Source: JBALVT01 sp965262875 (lineage in GTDB: Bacteria; Pseudomonadota; Gammaproteobacteria; Pseudomonadales; Halieaceae). Taken from it: a DNA stretch of 64,000 bases. The stretch spans positions 5,890,001-5,954,000 of the forward strand of contig OZ253569.1 in assembly GCA_965262875.1 (NCBI GenBank). The letters are read 5' to 3'. How positions within the stretch are numbered: position 1 is the first letter of the stretch; the number at the start of each line of letters is the position of its first letter. Position numbers and translations under genes: made by a program. Below the pieces are notes generated by a model, which ran no database searches, had not been told where the DNA came from, and worked only from the letters and a program-made list of their open reading frames with translations. This document shows, in pieces, positions 54,558 to 62,730 of this stretch.

Positions 54558-55556
54558 TAGGCTATAAACCCTCGCCGCTGTTTTGTAAAACATGTCGTCC
54601 TGCTCAGCCTCGCTGTAGCGCGCAGCAATTTTCTTAAGCCCGTTCCAAAGTACTGGATAGGAAATGGATAATTTGTCCACCGGAAAATTGCTTTCGAACA
54701 TACAGCGTTCGGGTCCGAAGCAGTCAATCATGTGGTGATAGTAGCGCGCTTGAGCCGCCACAAACTCGTCGGAGCTGGGGGGTATATCGCGACCCATCCA
54801 CCCGAAACCATTGTCGGGCATGGCCATCCCGCCCAGCTTTGCCACGACGTTTTCACATTTGGCGATGTCAGCGATCCCCAACCGCCACTGCTTAAAAATT
54901 TCCTCCCGCTGACTGGCATAGGGGCCAACTCCCAGTGGCGTGCCAAAGTGATCAAGAATCATGACGGTTTCCGGGGCCGACCTGGCCACCGCCAGAAACT
55001 CCTCGTTCTGAAAGTGATAGTGCCAACTATCGTAAGTCAGGCCTTCCCTACCCAACAATTTCAGACCTCGACGAAAAGAATCATCGGCAAAAAGCCCTTC
55101 GACACCACGGCCGCGAATCATAAGCTCAAGGTCTGCCGGGGCCCATGCCAAGGAATGTCGAATGCCTCGAAAGCGCCCTCCCGCTGCCTCTCGATGGGCA
55201 TCCAATGTCTCGGCAAGATCGTCGCGACGCAAATCCGCGTGAGCGACAATTGCTGCAATCGTGGCGCCGTCATCAAGTTCAGTTTGCGCGGCAATTTCCG
55301 CGACAAATTCAGTCTCTCCCACACTGCGCAAGTGCTTGGGTCCGTCGCTGCGATACTGCGCGCCACACTCAATAAAGACTGTGTTACAGATATTGTGACC
55401 AGAGCCGGTGTCGGCTCGAAAGTCCTCCAGCAGGTAAGGGTCCAATGACGATTGTCTCCACAGGTGGTGATGTGGATCTACGATCGGGCGGCCGGGATCG
55501 ATAATCTCTTCGCGGTGAAGTTGCAACCAACGTTGCTGCTCGGACAATTCGTTCAT
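54552..55556 (-). CDS. Amidohydrolase (PF04909 type), last residues altered by IS630
   Basis: The 334-residue TIM-barrel protein has RPIVDPHHHLWRQSSLDPYL (metal-binding HxH-like), VMILDHFGTPLG and MFESNFPVDKLS (C-terminal Asp). This is the amidohydrolase-2 family of decarboxylases and lactonases. The final residues, VYSLV-stop, use a TAG supplied by the IS630 end at 54557; relatives end at about the same place, so function is probably kept. It follows the iron alcohol dehydrogenase by 21 bp in an operon with the glutamine-synthetase-like gene. Confidence 0.83.
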   Translation of the reverse strand: MNELSEQQRWLQLHREEIIDPGRPIVDPHHHLWRQSSLDPYLLEDFRADTGSGHNICNTVFIECGAQYRSDGPKHLRSVGETEFVAEIAAQTELDDGATIAAIVAHADLRRDDLAETLDAHREAAGGRFRGIRHSLAWAPADLELMIRGRGVEGLFADDSFRRGLKLLGREGLTYDSWHYHFQNEEFLAVARSAPETVMILDHFGTPLGVGPYASQREEIFKQWRLGIADIAKCENVVAKLGGMAMPDNGFGWMGRDIPPSSDEFVAAQARYYHHMIDCFGPERCMFESNFPVDKLSISYPVLWNGLKKIAARYSEAEQDDMFYKTAARVYSLV

Positions 55557-55577
55557 TCGTTACTCATTAGAAAGGAC

Positions 55578-56747
55578 TCACAGATCGCCGTTTACGGCTC
55601 GAGAAAATAGTTCGCTGTATTGCGCGGCAGTTAACGCAAGGGGGTTGGTCTGGGAGGTTGGATCTTCGACTGCCATCTGCCCTACCAGCGCTTGTTGATC
55701 CAGCTCGATGCCGATACTGCGTAAATCATGGGGAATGCCAACGAGTTCACGCAGACTCAACACCCAGGCCAAAAACCCGTCGAAGCTCGGATCCGGCAAA
55801 TCCAGATAGCGAGATAATCTTTGCATGCGCTCGTCGATTTCTTTTTTATTCGCGACCAGAACATAGGGCATTAAGATAGCGTTTAACAGGCCGTGATGTG
55901 CGTCGTAGAGCGCCCCCAGCGGATGAGCCAGTGCGTGCATTGCTCCAAGCCCCTTTTGAAATGCGGTGGCGCCCATAGAAGAAGCCACAAGCATCTGCAT
56001 TCTGGCGGTAATATCACTGCCATCGCTCACCGCTCGCGGAAGATACTCCTTCACCAGTCGTATACCCTCAACAGCGATGCCCTCTGCCATCGGATGGTAA
56101 ACTGGGGAGCACAGTGCTTCCAGGTTGTGAGATAGCGCGTCCATACCTGTCGCGGCGGTAATGGACGCCGGTAAGCCCAGGGTTAACTCGGGATCCAAAA
56201 TGACTTTGCCGGGTAGTAGTTTCGGGTGGAAAATAATTTTCTTTACACGGCGCTGTACATCGGTGATCAGCGCGGCTCGACCTACTTCCGAACCCGTACC
56301 TGCTGTGGTCGGCACAGCGATGATGGGTGCCACCAAATCAGAATCTATCCCCTGCCAATTGTCGTCGGCGTTTTCATAATCCCACAGGGCTCCGCTCTGC
56401 CCCACCATAAATGCAATCGCTTTGCAGGCATCGATCGCTGAGCCGCCCCCAAAGGCTATAAGTCCGTCGTGCTCACCCGCGCGATAAGCCTCTACGCCGT
56501 CGGCAACATTTTTATCGCTGGGGTTGCTTTTGATTTCGCTGAATACGTCTATCTTTAACCCTGCATCGCGGCACTGCGTGACCGCTGCAGTAATCATCGG
56601 CAGCACCGCCAAACCGGGATCGGTAACTATCAGTGGGGATCGTATGCCCTGCTCCAGGCAACATTGCGCCAGCTGAACTATCGAACCCGCGCCGGCCAAT
56701 ACACTGGTCGGGAAATTCCAATTACCCGCAAGTTCCATCTCGTTCAT
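55578..56747 (-). CDS. Iron-containing alcohol dehydrogenase
   Basis: A 389-residue group III dehydrogenase: GLIAFGGGSAIDACKAIAFM (NAD site), IIAVPTTAGTGSEVGRAALI, and the metal ligands within MDALSHNLEALCSPVYHPMA and MHALAHPLGALYDAHHGLLN (His pairs). It oxidises or reduces a small alcohol/aldehyde in the cytoplasm. It starts 12 bp after the glutamine-synthetase-like gene's stop, supporting one operon with the amidohydrolase. Confidence 0.88.
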   Translation of the reverse strand: MNEMELAGNWNFPTSVLAGAGSIVQLAQCCLEQGIRSPLIVTDPGLAVLPMITAAVTQCRDAGLKIDVFSEIKSNPSDKNVADGVEAYRAGEHDGLIAFGGGSAIDACKAIAFMVGQSGALWDYENADDNWQGIDSDLVAPIIAVPTTAGTGSEVGRAALITDVQRRVKKIIFHPKLLPGKVILDPELTLGLPASITAATGMDALSHNLEALCSPVYHPMAEGIAVEGIRLVKEYLPRAVSDGSDITARMQMLVASSMGATAFQKGLGAMHALAHPLGALYDAHHGLLNAILMPYVLVANKKEIDERMQRLSRYLDLPDPSFDGFLAWVLSLRELVGIPHDLRSIGIELDQQALVGQMAVEDPTSQTNPLALTAAQYSELFSRAVNGDL

Positions 56748-56759
56748 TCAAATCCCCTA

Positions 56760-58154
56760 TCAGATAATTTCAAAATAGCGTTGTAGCTCCCAGTCGGTAA
56801 TATGTTGGTGAAACTCCCGACCTTCCCACTCGCGCGTGGCGGCGTAGTGCTCTACAAATTCATCACCAAACAACTCGCGGGCAATAGCTGAACCGCGCAG
56901 AGCTGCCGACGAGTCCATGATGTTGTTCGGCAGTTTTAATTCTGTTGGGTGCTGCTGCTCATAGGCATTGCCTTTAACTTGATCAAAGGGTTCCAGCTCA
57001 TGTTCGATCCCATACAAACCAGAACCCAGTGCAGCAGCGAGAGCGATATAGGGGTTGGCATCTGCCGAGCCCAAACGAAACTCCACGCGTTGTGACTTGG
57101 CAGAACCGGGAATCAACCGCAGTGCGGTGGTACGATTTTCGCAGCCCCAGGTGGCATCGGTGGGAGCCCAAAATCCGGGAACCATACGGGAGTAGGCGTT
57201 GACCGTTTGTGCATACATGACGATAAGCTCTGGCATAAGGCGCTGCTGCCCGGCGATAAAGTGCCGTTGAACTCTGCTCATGTTTATGGCTTGGGCGGGG
57301 TCGTGAAATGCTGAACTCCCGTCCTTAGCGTTTTGCAGCGATAGATGAATATGCCCAGACTGACCGGGGTAGTCGTTGGACCACTTAGCCATAAAGGTGG
57401 CCATCATCTGCCGGCGTTGTGCCCACACCTTGGTGAAAGTTTTAAACAGTGCAGCCTTGTCTGCTGCAGCCTGAGCTCCATCCACTGCAATGGCGGCTTC
57501 CAACACGCCCGGGCCCGTTTCGGTATGCAGGCCTTCTATTGGGAAATCCATCGAGTCGGCCAGGTCCAGAAGATCCTGATAGAGTTCGGAATGAGTGGAG
57601 TTTCGGAGCATGGAGTAACCAAAGAAACCTGGGGTAATGGGTTTCAAGTTTTGGTAGCCCTTGGCGCGGATAGAGTCGGGGGTTTCATCGAAAAGAAAAA
57701 ACTCGTATTCAAAGGCCGCGTAGGCATCCAGGCCCATCTTTGTGGCCCTATCAATCACCCTGGACAATAAATTGCGGGGGCATATCTTACTGGCCTCCCC
57801 CGAAAAGTCGCACAGGAACAACAGCATGTTGTCCTCAAAGGGAATCTCGCGGCAGCTCTCGGGGATAATCCTCACTGGGGCATCCGGGTAACCCGTATGC
57901 CAACCCGTGTATTTAACATCTTGGGTTTCATAGAGCTGGTCGTTGGAATCCCAGCCCAGTACAACGTCGCAGAAAGCGAAACCGCTCTCTAATGCCGAGA
58001 AGAATTTTTCCTGGCTCATATACTTGCCGCGCATAACGCCATCGACATCAAACAGGCCGACCTTGACGTGAGAGAGTCCGCGCTCGCGCACAATATTGCG
58101 TGCATCCTCTACGGTTTTTACGCTTCCTGGCCCCATCATCGTAATTGTCCCCAT
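56760..58154 (-). CDS. Glutamine-synthetase-family ligase (gamma-glutamylamide synthetase-like)
   Basis: 464 residues with the GS catalytic signatures: AAFEYEFFLFDETPDSI (metal Glu pair), GLHTETGPGVLEAAIAVDGA, GQSGHIHLSLQNAKDG (His of the ammonium/metal site), CENRTTALRLIPG and RVEFRLGSADANPYIALAAA. The ETGPGVLEA and HxH pattern match the PuuA/GlnT-like group that ligates glutamate to amines rather than GlnA proper, and the Tyr adenylylation loop of GlnA is not seen. First gene of a three-gene unit with iron alcohol dehydrogenase and amidohydrolase, so an amine-catabolism role is likely. Confidence 0.85.
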   Translation of the reverse strand: MGTITMMGPGSVKTVEDARNIVRERGLSHVKVGLFDVDGVMRGKYMSQEKFFSALESGFAFCDVVLGWDSNDQLYETQDVKYTGWHTGYPDAPVRIIPESCREIPFEDNMLLFLCDFSGEASKICPRNLLSRVIDRATKMGLDAYAAFEYEFFLFDETPDSIRAKGYQNLKPITPGFFGYSMLRNSTHSELYQDLLDLADSMDFPIEGLHTETGPGVLEAAIAVDGAQAAADKAALFKTFTKVWAQRRQMMATFMAKWSNDYPGQSGHIHLSLQNAKDGSSAFHDPAQAINMSRVQRHFIAGQQRLMPELIVMYAQTVNAYSRMVPGFWAPTDATWGCENRTTALRLIPGSAKSQRVEFRLGSADANPYIALAAALGSGLYGIEHELEPFDQVKGNAYEQQHPTELKLPNNIMDSSAALRGSAIARELFGDEFVEHYAATREWEGREFHQHITDWELQRYFEII

Positions 58155-58245
58155 GAATCCCGATCCAAAAGTTTACTCTAAAAACCCAGCTAGTCATGTA
58201 CTATTCCGCAACAGGCTGCTTCATAGCAGCTAAGCGGAGATATCA

Positions 58246-59170
58246 GTGACAGGACAGGCATCGACAGAACAGGTGATGTTACTCGACGGAGGGCTCGCAA
58301 CCGAGCTTGAAGCGCGCGGCCAGGACCTCAGCCACCCCCTGTGGTCGGCCAGATTGTTGATAGAAAACCCACAAGTCATCGTCGATGCACACCTGGCTTA
58401 TTTGCGAGCCGGCGCCCAATGTATTATTACGGCCAGTTATCAGGCGAGCCACGTAGGGTTTCTTCAACTGGGCTATACCGAAGCCCAGGCAAGCTCTGCT
58501 CTGGCGCTATCGGTGGAGCTTGCGCAAACAGGCCATCAAAACATTTCTTGAAACCCGCCAAGTAACCCAAGCTCCCAAAGTTGCCGCCAGCGTCGGTCCC
58601 TACGGCGCTTATCTTGCCGATGGATCTGAGTACCGAGGCGACTACGCCGTGGAACTGGACCAGCTTATCGACTTCCACGCTCCTAGACTCGACATACTGT
58701 CATCGTCAGACGCCAATTTTTTGGCCTGCGAAACCATTCCCTGCCTACTGGAAGCCCAGGCACTCAATTACTTACTTCTAAAACAGCACAAACCTGTCTG
58801 GGTGAGTTTTTCCTGCCGAGATGGTGAACACTTACACGACGGGCACAGTATTGCCGAGGCCGCACAGGTGTTCGCCGACAACGAAAAAGTCTTTGCTATC
58901 GGCGTCAACTGCACACCCCCGCAACATATTCCCGCGTTGATAAGGTGTATCAAATCGAACAGCGACAAGGCAATAGTGGTTTATCCAAATTCCGGCGAGA
59001 GTTTCAACGCCAAGACAAAAACCTGGCACGGCACTTCCAGTCCGCAGGACTGCGCTGAGGCCGCAAGGAGCTGGTACTTAAGCGGTGCAACACTGATAGG
59101 TGGTTGTTGTCGAATGGGGCCTGAACACATTGCGGCGATGAGAACTGCTCTGGATCTCCCGGAGTCCTAA
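58246..59170 (+). pseudogene. mmuM: Homocysteine S-methyltransferase, frameshifted
   Basis: The first frame reads MLLDGGLATELEARGQDLSH, ITASYQASHVGFLQLGYTEA and ends SVELAQTGHQNIS-stop at 58551. An extra C in GCGCAAACAG near 58525 causes this; the other frame gives KQAIKTFLETRQVTQAPKVA, ASVGPYGAYLADGSEYRGDY, GVNCTPPQHIPALIRC and TLIGGCCRMGPEHIAAMR (zinc cysteines: NC and GGCC). Apart from one inserted base the gene is complete. It is divergent from the GS-like gene and overlaps the next gene tail to tail by 4 bp. Confidence 0.88.
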
Positions 59171-61056
59171 ACGGCCGTTTTACTCAGGGCAATGAGCAAT
59201 AGCTGACGATACAATTTGTCTTTGACAGAATCTGCTTCGTCATAGCCCATACGCTCCAGGTGCGGTGCGAAATGCCGCTCGGTTTCATCATCGATGAAAC
59301 TTGCGGCCACCAGTTCGACCATCCCCGAAGGCTTGATATGGGCCTGCAACCAGGTCAGAGCCAGCAGCAAGGTTTCTTCCACGTATGTAAAGTCGCTACC
59401 GAGGGGAAATTCAGACAATCGCCCCTCGGGGTGATGCTCATCGTAGATAGCTTGTAGGCGCTCGGGTGTATTGTTAGTAAACTGCGCGGGTATTTCATAG
59501 TCAGCTGGTAGTTTTCCTACCGCCTTGGCCTTATCCATCAACGCCTCTTGAAAACGCGAATCACAGATCGCCAGCATGGCGACAATAATTTCGGAATCGG
59601 TTTTACTGCGAAGATCGGCCACGCCATATTCGGTGACCACAATATCGCGCAAATGCCTGGGAATTGTGGTGTGGCCATAGCTCCAGAGAATATTGGAACT
59701 CACCTCTTCATCTTTTGTGCGAGTCGCTCTGACTAGCAAGATGGAGCGCGCGCCCTCCAATTCGTGGGCCTGTGCGACAAAATTATACTGACCGCCAACA
59801 CCACTGAGCATTCTGCCGTCTTCCAATTGATCGGCTACGGCGGCGCCCATCAAGGTGATGGAAAAAGCGGTATTGATAAATCTGGCGTCGATTCTATGTT
59901 GGCGTTTTAGCGATTCGTCGCCATAGAGCGAATTGACGAAGCTGATATTGGTCATATCAATGCTCGCAAGCTCTTGGCTGTTCAGATCGCGCAGGTCCTG
60001 GTAAAAGGCATTGGGGCCCAGGAAAAATCCGCCATGAATACAAACCTGGCTACCGTCTCGATTCTCAACTCTACGCTTGATGACGCCTGCTTTGAACATT
60101 CGAAGCAGGCCATAGGTAAACATCTCACTACAGCCATAGAGACCTGAATCAAATGCGCCCAGGTTGCCAGTTTCTTCCAACGCCGAAAAGCGATCAGCGT
60201 TGTAGTCGCACTGCTGCAGCAACTTGCGATAGTTCGCATTGTCCTGGTGTCGCAATAGAACGGAGCTGGCAACCGCATCTCCCAGAGCCCCGATACCAAT
60301 TTGCAAAGTGCCACCATCTTTCACCAAGGCGCTGGCGACCAGCCCGATAAAATGTTCCGTCATACCTACAGGCATATTCGGCGTGCTCATCAAGGCGCTG
60401 TCATAGGCGGGATCGTCGATGAGAATGTCGATTTTGTTGCGATCAATAATCGCGCTGTTACCCATGAAGGGGAGCTCTGAATGAACTTGGCCCACCACCA
60501 GTACAAGCTCACCCGCCTCTTTTCGCTTTTGTACCCCCGGCAGTAAATCCAGGATAATTTCCGGGTTGCAGCTGAGACTTATCTGTTGGTCCCCCTCTGC
60601 TTCGCGGGTGGCAACCACTTGGGCAATGACGTTGACCCCGCGATTGTGCATATCCCGGGGAACGTGGGTGTAATCACTGTTCAGGTAGTTTTGCTGTGTG
60701 TAGGCATTGCCCAGCTCGCTGGCCGGCGCCACAAAAAACTCGTGAACGATAATGTTGTCCGGTAGTTGTCCCGCTCTGGCCGCATGCAGGTACTCCAGTT
60801 CCTCGTAGTCTCCATACACGCGTTCAATGAAGGGCTTGAGCAATCTTTCCTGAAGGTCCCCGGAGGCGGTCGGGCGCCCAAGAGACAGGGCGATTAGAAT
60901 CGTGAGCGACAGCTGCGAGTTTTCAGAGGCTTTGCGAAACAAGGCGTTTGCCAGAGGGTTGGGCTTTCCCAGACCCAGTGGCATGCCCAATACGACCCTG
61001 CCACCGGTTTTTTCGAAGATTGCCTCAACGGCATCATCTAATGATAAATAGCTCAC
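59167..61056 (-). CDS. Acetyl-CoA hydrolase/transferase-family protein
   Basis: A 629-residue CoA-transferase family I protein: LGMPLGLGKPNPLANALFRK, DGGTLQIGIGALGDAVASSV and GNLGAFDSGLYGCSEMFTYG in the middle, then LSGVGGQYNFVAQAHELEGA, SNILWSYGHTTIPRHLRDIV and TEYGVADLRSKTDSEIIVAM near the end. The family moves CoA between acids or hydrolyses acyl-CoA. It is longer than the usual about 500 residues because of an N-terminal and C-terminal extension. It follows the TauD-like gene by 24 bp. Confidence 0.8.
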   Translation of the reverse strand: MSYLSLDDAVEAIFEKTGGRVVLGMPLGLGKPNPLANALFRKASENSQLSLTILIALSLGRPTASGDLQERLLKPFIERVYGDYEELEYLHAARAGQLPDNIIVHEFFVAPASELGNAYTQQNYLNSDYTHVPRDMHNRGVNVIAQVVATREAEGDQQISLSCNPEIILDLLPGVQKRKEAGELVLVVGQVHSELPFMGNSAIIDRNKIDILIDDPAYDSALMSTPNMPVGMTEHFIGLVASALVKDGGTLQIGIGALGDAVASSVLLRHQDNANYRKLLQQCDYNADRFSALEETGNLGAFDSGLYGCSEMFTYGLLRMFKAGVIKRRVENRDGSQVCIHGGFFLGPNAFYQDLRDLNSQELASIDMTNISFVNSLYGDESLKRQHRIDARFINTAFSITLMGAAVADQLEDGRMLSGVGGQYNFVAQAHELEGARSILLVRATRTKDEEVSSNILWSYGHTTIPRHLRDIVVTEYGVADLRSKTDSEIIVAMLAICDSRFQEALMDKAKAVGKLPADYEIPAQFTNNTPERLQAIYDEHHPEGRLSEFPLGSDFTYVEETLLLALTWLQAHIKPSGMVELVAASFIDDETERHFAPHLERMGYDEADSVKDKLYRQLLLIALSKTAV

Positions 61057-61080
61057 TGCCTACCTCAACCGCGGGTAAAC

Positions 61081-62145
61081 TCACCATTTGTTTTCCAGCG
61101 CCTCTACACGATCGTAGGCTTCACCAATCAACACACCCAGTTCACGCTCCTCACCTTCGTCGAGGTACACACTGGGTCGCCCATGAGCGAATCGATAATT
61201 ACAAACAACCGCTATATCACCGGTGCGCCACTCAATAGGCATGCCAAACTGGTCATACACATCGACAAATTGCTGCTTCTCCGCCTGTGACATTTCGCTA
61301 TCATCACCGAAAGTAAGCTTCAGAGGACGCTCTTCATAGGGTAGGTGTTGAACCATAGGCCAGGTATCAAACCACATGCCATCGTCGGCCACACTACTGT
61401 ACAGCAAGTTGCGATCCAGACCCGGAAAATACTCGAAGGCAGAAGTGTAGTAACGGGTTTTCAACAATCGATAAGGGCCCCACTCAACTTCCAGCCCCCT
61501 GCTTTGTGCAATCCGAACGGCCTCTTCGGGATCTTCGGTGAGCATAGACTTTTGCCAGTGGTTGTACACGCCCAGTTCTTCAAAACCTACATACGATTCC
61601 CGGTCGGTAAGATCGCGGTGGTAGCAAATACCCAGCTCTTTTAATTTTTGGCCGAAGTCGGTCGCGAGGATAGCGTTGGTTGCCCCCACGTTTTCAGACA
61701 CAAAGGTATAGCCCCGACCCTCAATCGATTTGTTGCACAAGAACGCGAGCATCTTGGTACTGGTACCCACGTAGGCCATTTCATGATGGTAGTGAAGCCA
61801 AGCCGTAAGAGGCGCGCCCACTTCGTAGACATTGGGCTGGAGGGTATCGCGAGGGTTGGCGCCCCCGGTGTAAACCATCTCCTTCTTGACCACCAGATTT
61901 GCTATTTGGCGCATCAGCTGTAGATCCGTCAAACCGGTATTCACCAGATGAACCAGGCCAACCTTATCAAACATGGCATTCATTTTGGCAGCCAGTTCGC
62001 CGTCGGCACTCAAATCAGCAGACGAAAAAGACATGCCAGCGCAGTCGATAGTATAGGTATCGGCGGCCAATACGGGAGAGCCCTTCCACCAGCGGGGTTC
62101 TATGATGCCTGGCAGTGGGGCCATGAGGTCGAGTGCTGTGTTCAT
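61081..62145 (-). CDS. TauD/TfdA-family Fe(II)/2-oxoglutarate dioxygenase
   Basis: 354 residues with the double-stranded beta-helix. The metal-binding HxE occurs in WLHYHHEMAYVG (His120 and Glu122 of this start), and the distal His with the 2-oxoglutarate Arg in CNYRFAHGRPSVYLDEG. In family members the enzyme hydroxylates a substrate such as a sulfonate, betaine or amino-acid derivative; the substrate is not evident. Complete. It lies between a thioesterase and an acetyl-CoA hydrolase-like gene on the same strand. Confidence 0.82.
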   Translation of the reverse strand: MNTALDLMAPLPGIIEPRWWKGSPVLAADTYTIDCAGMSFSSADLSADGELAAKMNAMFDKVGLVHLVNTGLTDLQLMRQIANLVVKKEMVYTGGANPRDTLQPNVYEVGAPLTAWLHYHHEMAYVGTSTKMLAFLCNKSIEGRGYTFVSENVGATNAILATDFGQKLKELGICYHRDLTDRESYVGFEELGVYNHWQKSMLTEDPEEAVRIAQSRGLEVEWGPYRLLKTRYYTSAFEYFPGLDRNLLYSSVADDGMWFDTWPMVQHLPYEERPLKLTFGDDSEMSQAEKQQFVDVYDQFGMPIEWRTGDIAVVCNYRFAHGRPSVYLDEGEERELGVLIGEAYDRVEALENKW

Positions 62146-62273
62146 TGTTCAACTACCAATAAGGGCCTAAGCAGCCGCGCATTCTAACCAAGGTTTAGAG
62201 CCAGAACAATACAGGGCGCGGTACTTTCCGAGCTAATTTCAGCGCCTAAATTATAGCTAAAAGGACCTGTTGC

Positions 62274-62690
62274 CTAGGCGGGAATAAGGTACTTTTCAGC
62301 CTTCTGCCGCATCTCTTCAGTCAGGGGGACGGCTTTGCGGGCGTTGGTATCGAAATACACGCAGGAACTTTCGAGCGTGGCGGCTATCTCACCCTTGCCA
62401 ATATTGAACATTTCGTAGAAAACTGTAATCGACTTGCCACCAATTTTTCGAAGCCCAGCTCTCACCTCAAGAATATCCCCAGTGGCGACTTCCGCTTGAT
62501 ATTCGATGACGTGTTTGACGTCCGCCCAGCCCATGCCAGCGGCCGCGGCATTTTCACCGCTCCAAGCAAACACCTTGTTCAAAAAATGGTAGGAGGCATC
62601 GTCAAACATGGCGACATAGTGCCTGGTGGTCATATGGCCCATAACATCGGCCAGCCATGGATGAGCAACACCTTTGTACGCTACAAACAT
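62274..62690 (-). CDS. Hotdog-fold acyl-CoA thioesterase (4HBT)
   Basis: A 138-residue protein opening MFVAYKGVAHPWLADVMGHM with the D-x-MGHMTT-x-x-Y motif of YbgC-type thioesterases (D catalytic), then FDDASYHFLNKVFAWSGENA and EVATGDILEVRAGLRKIGGK. Full length for the family. It would free an acyl group from CoA in the pathway of the neighbouring genes. Confidence 0.85.
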   Translation of the reverse strand: MFVAYKGVAHPWLADVMGHMTTRHYVAMFDDASYHFLNKVFAWSGENAAAAGMGWADVKHVIEYQAEVATGDILEVRAGLRKIGGKSITVFYEMFNIGKGEIAATLESSCVYFDTNARKAVPLTEEMRQKAEKYLIPA

Positions 62691-62730
62691 AAAATATCCT
62701 CAACTGTGAAAGTGGTCTGTGGGAGAGCTA

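Noticed and set aside
56760..58154. Housekeeping glutamine synthetase GlnA
   Set aside because: The motif spacing and lack of the adenylylation Tyr loop fit the gamma-glutamylamide synthetase-like group, and the operon partners are catabolic.
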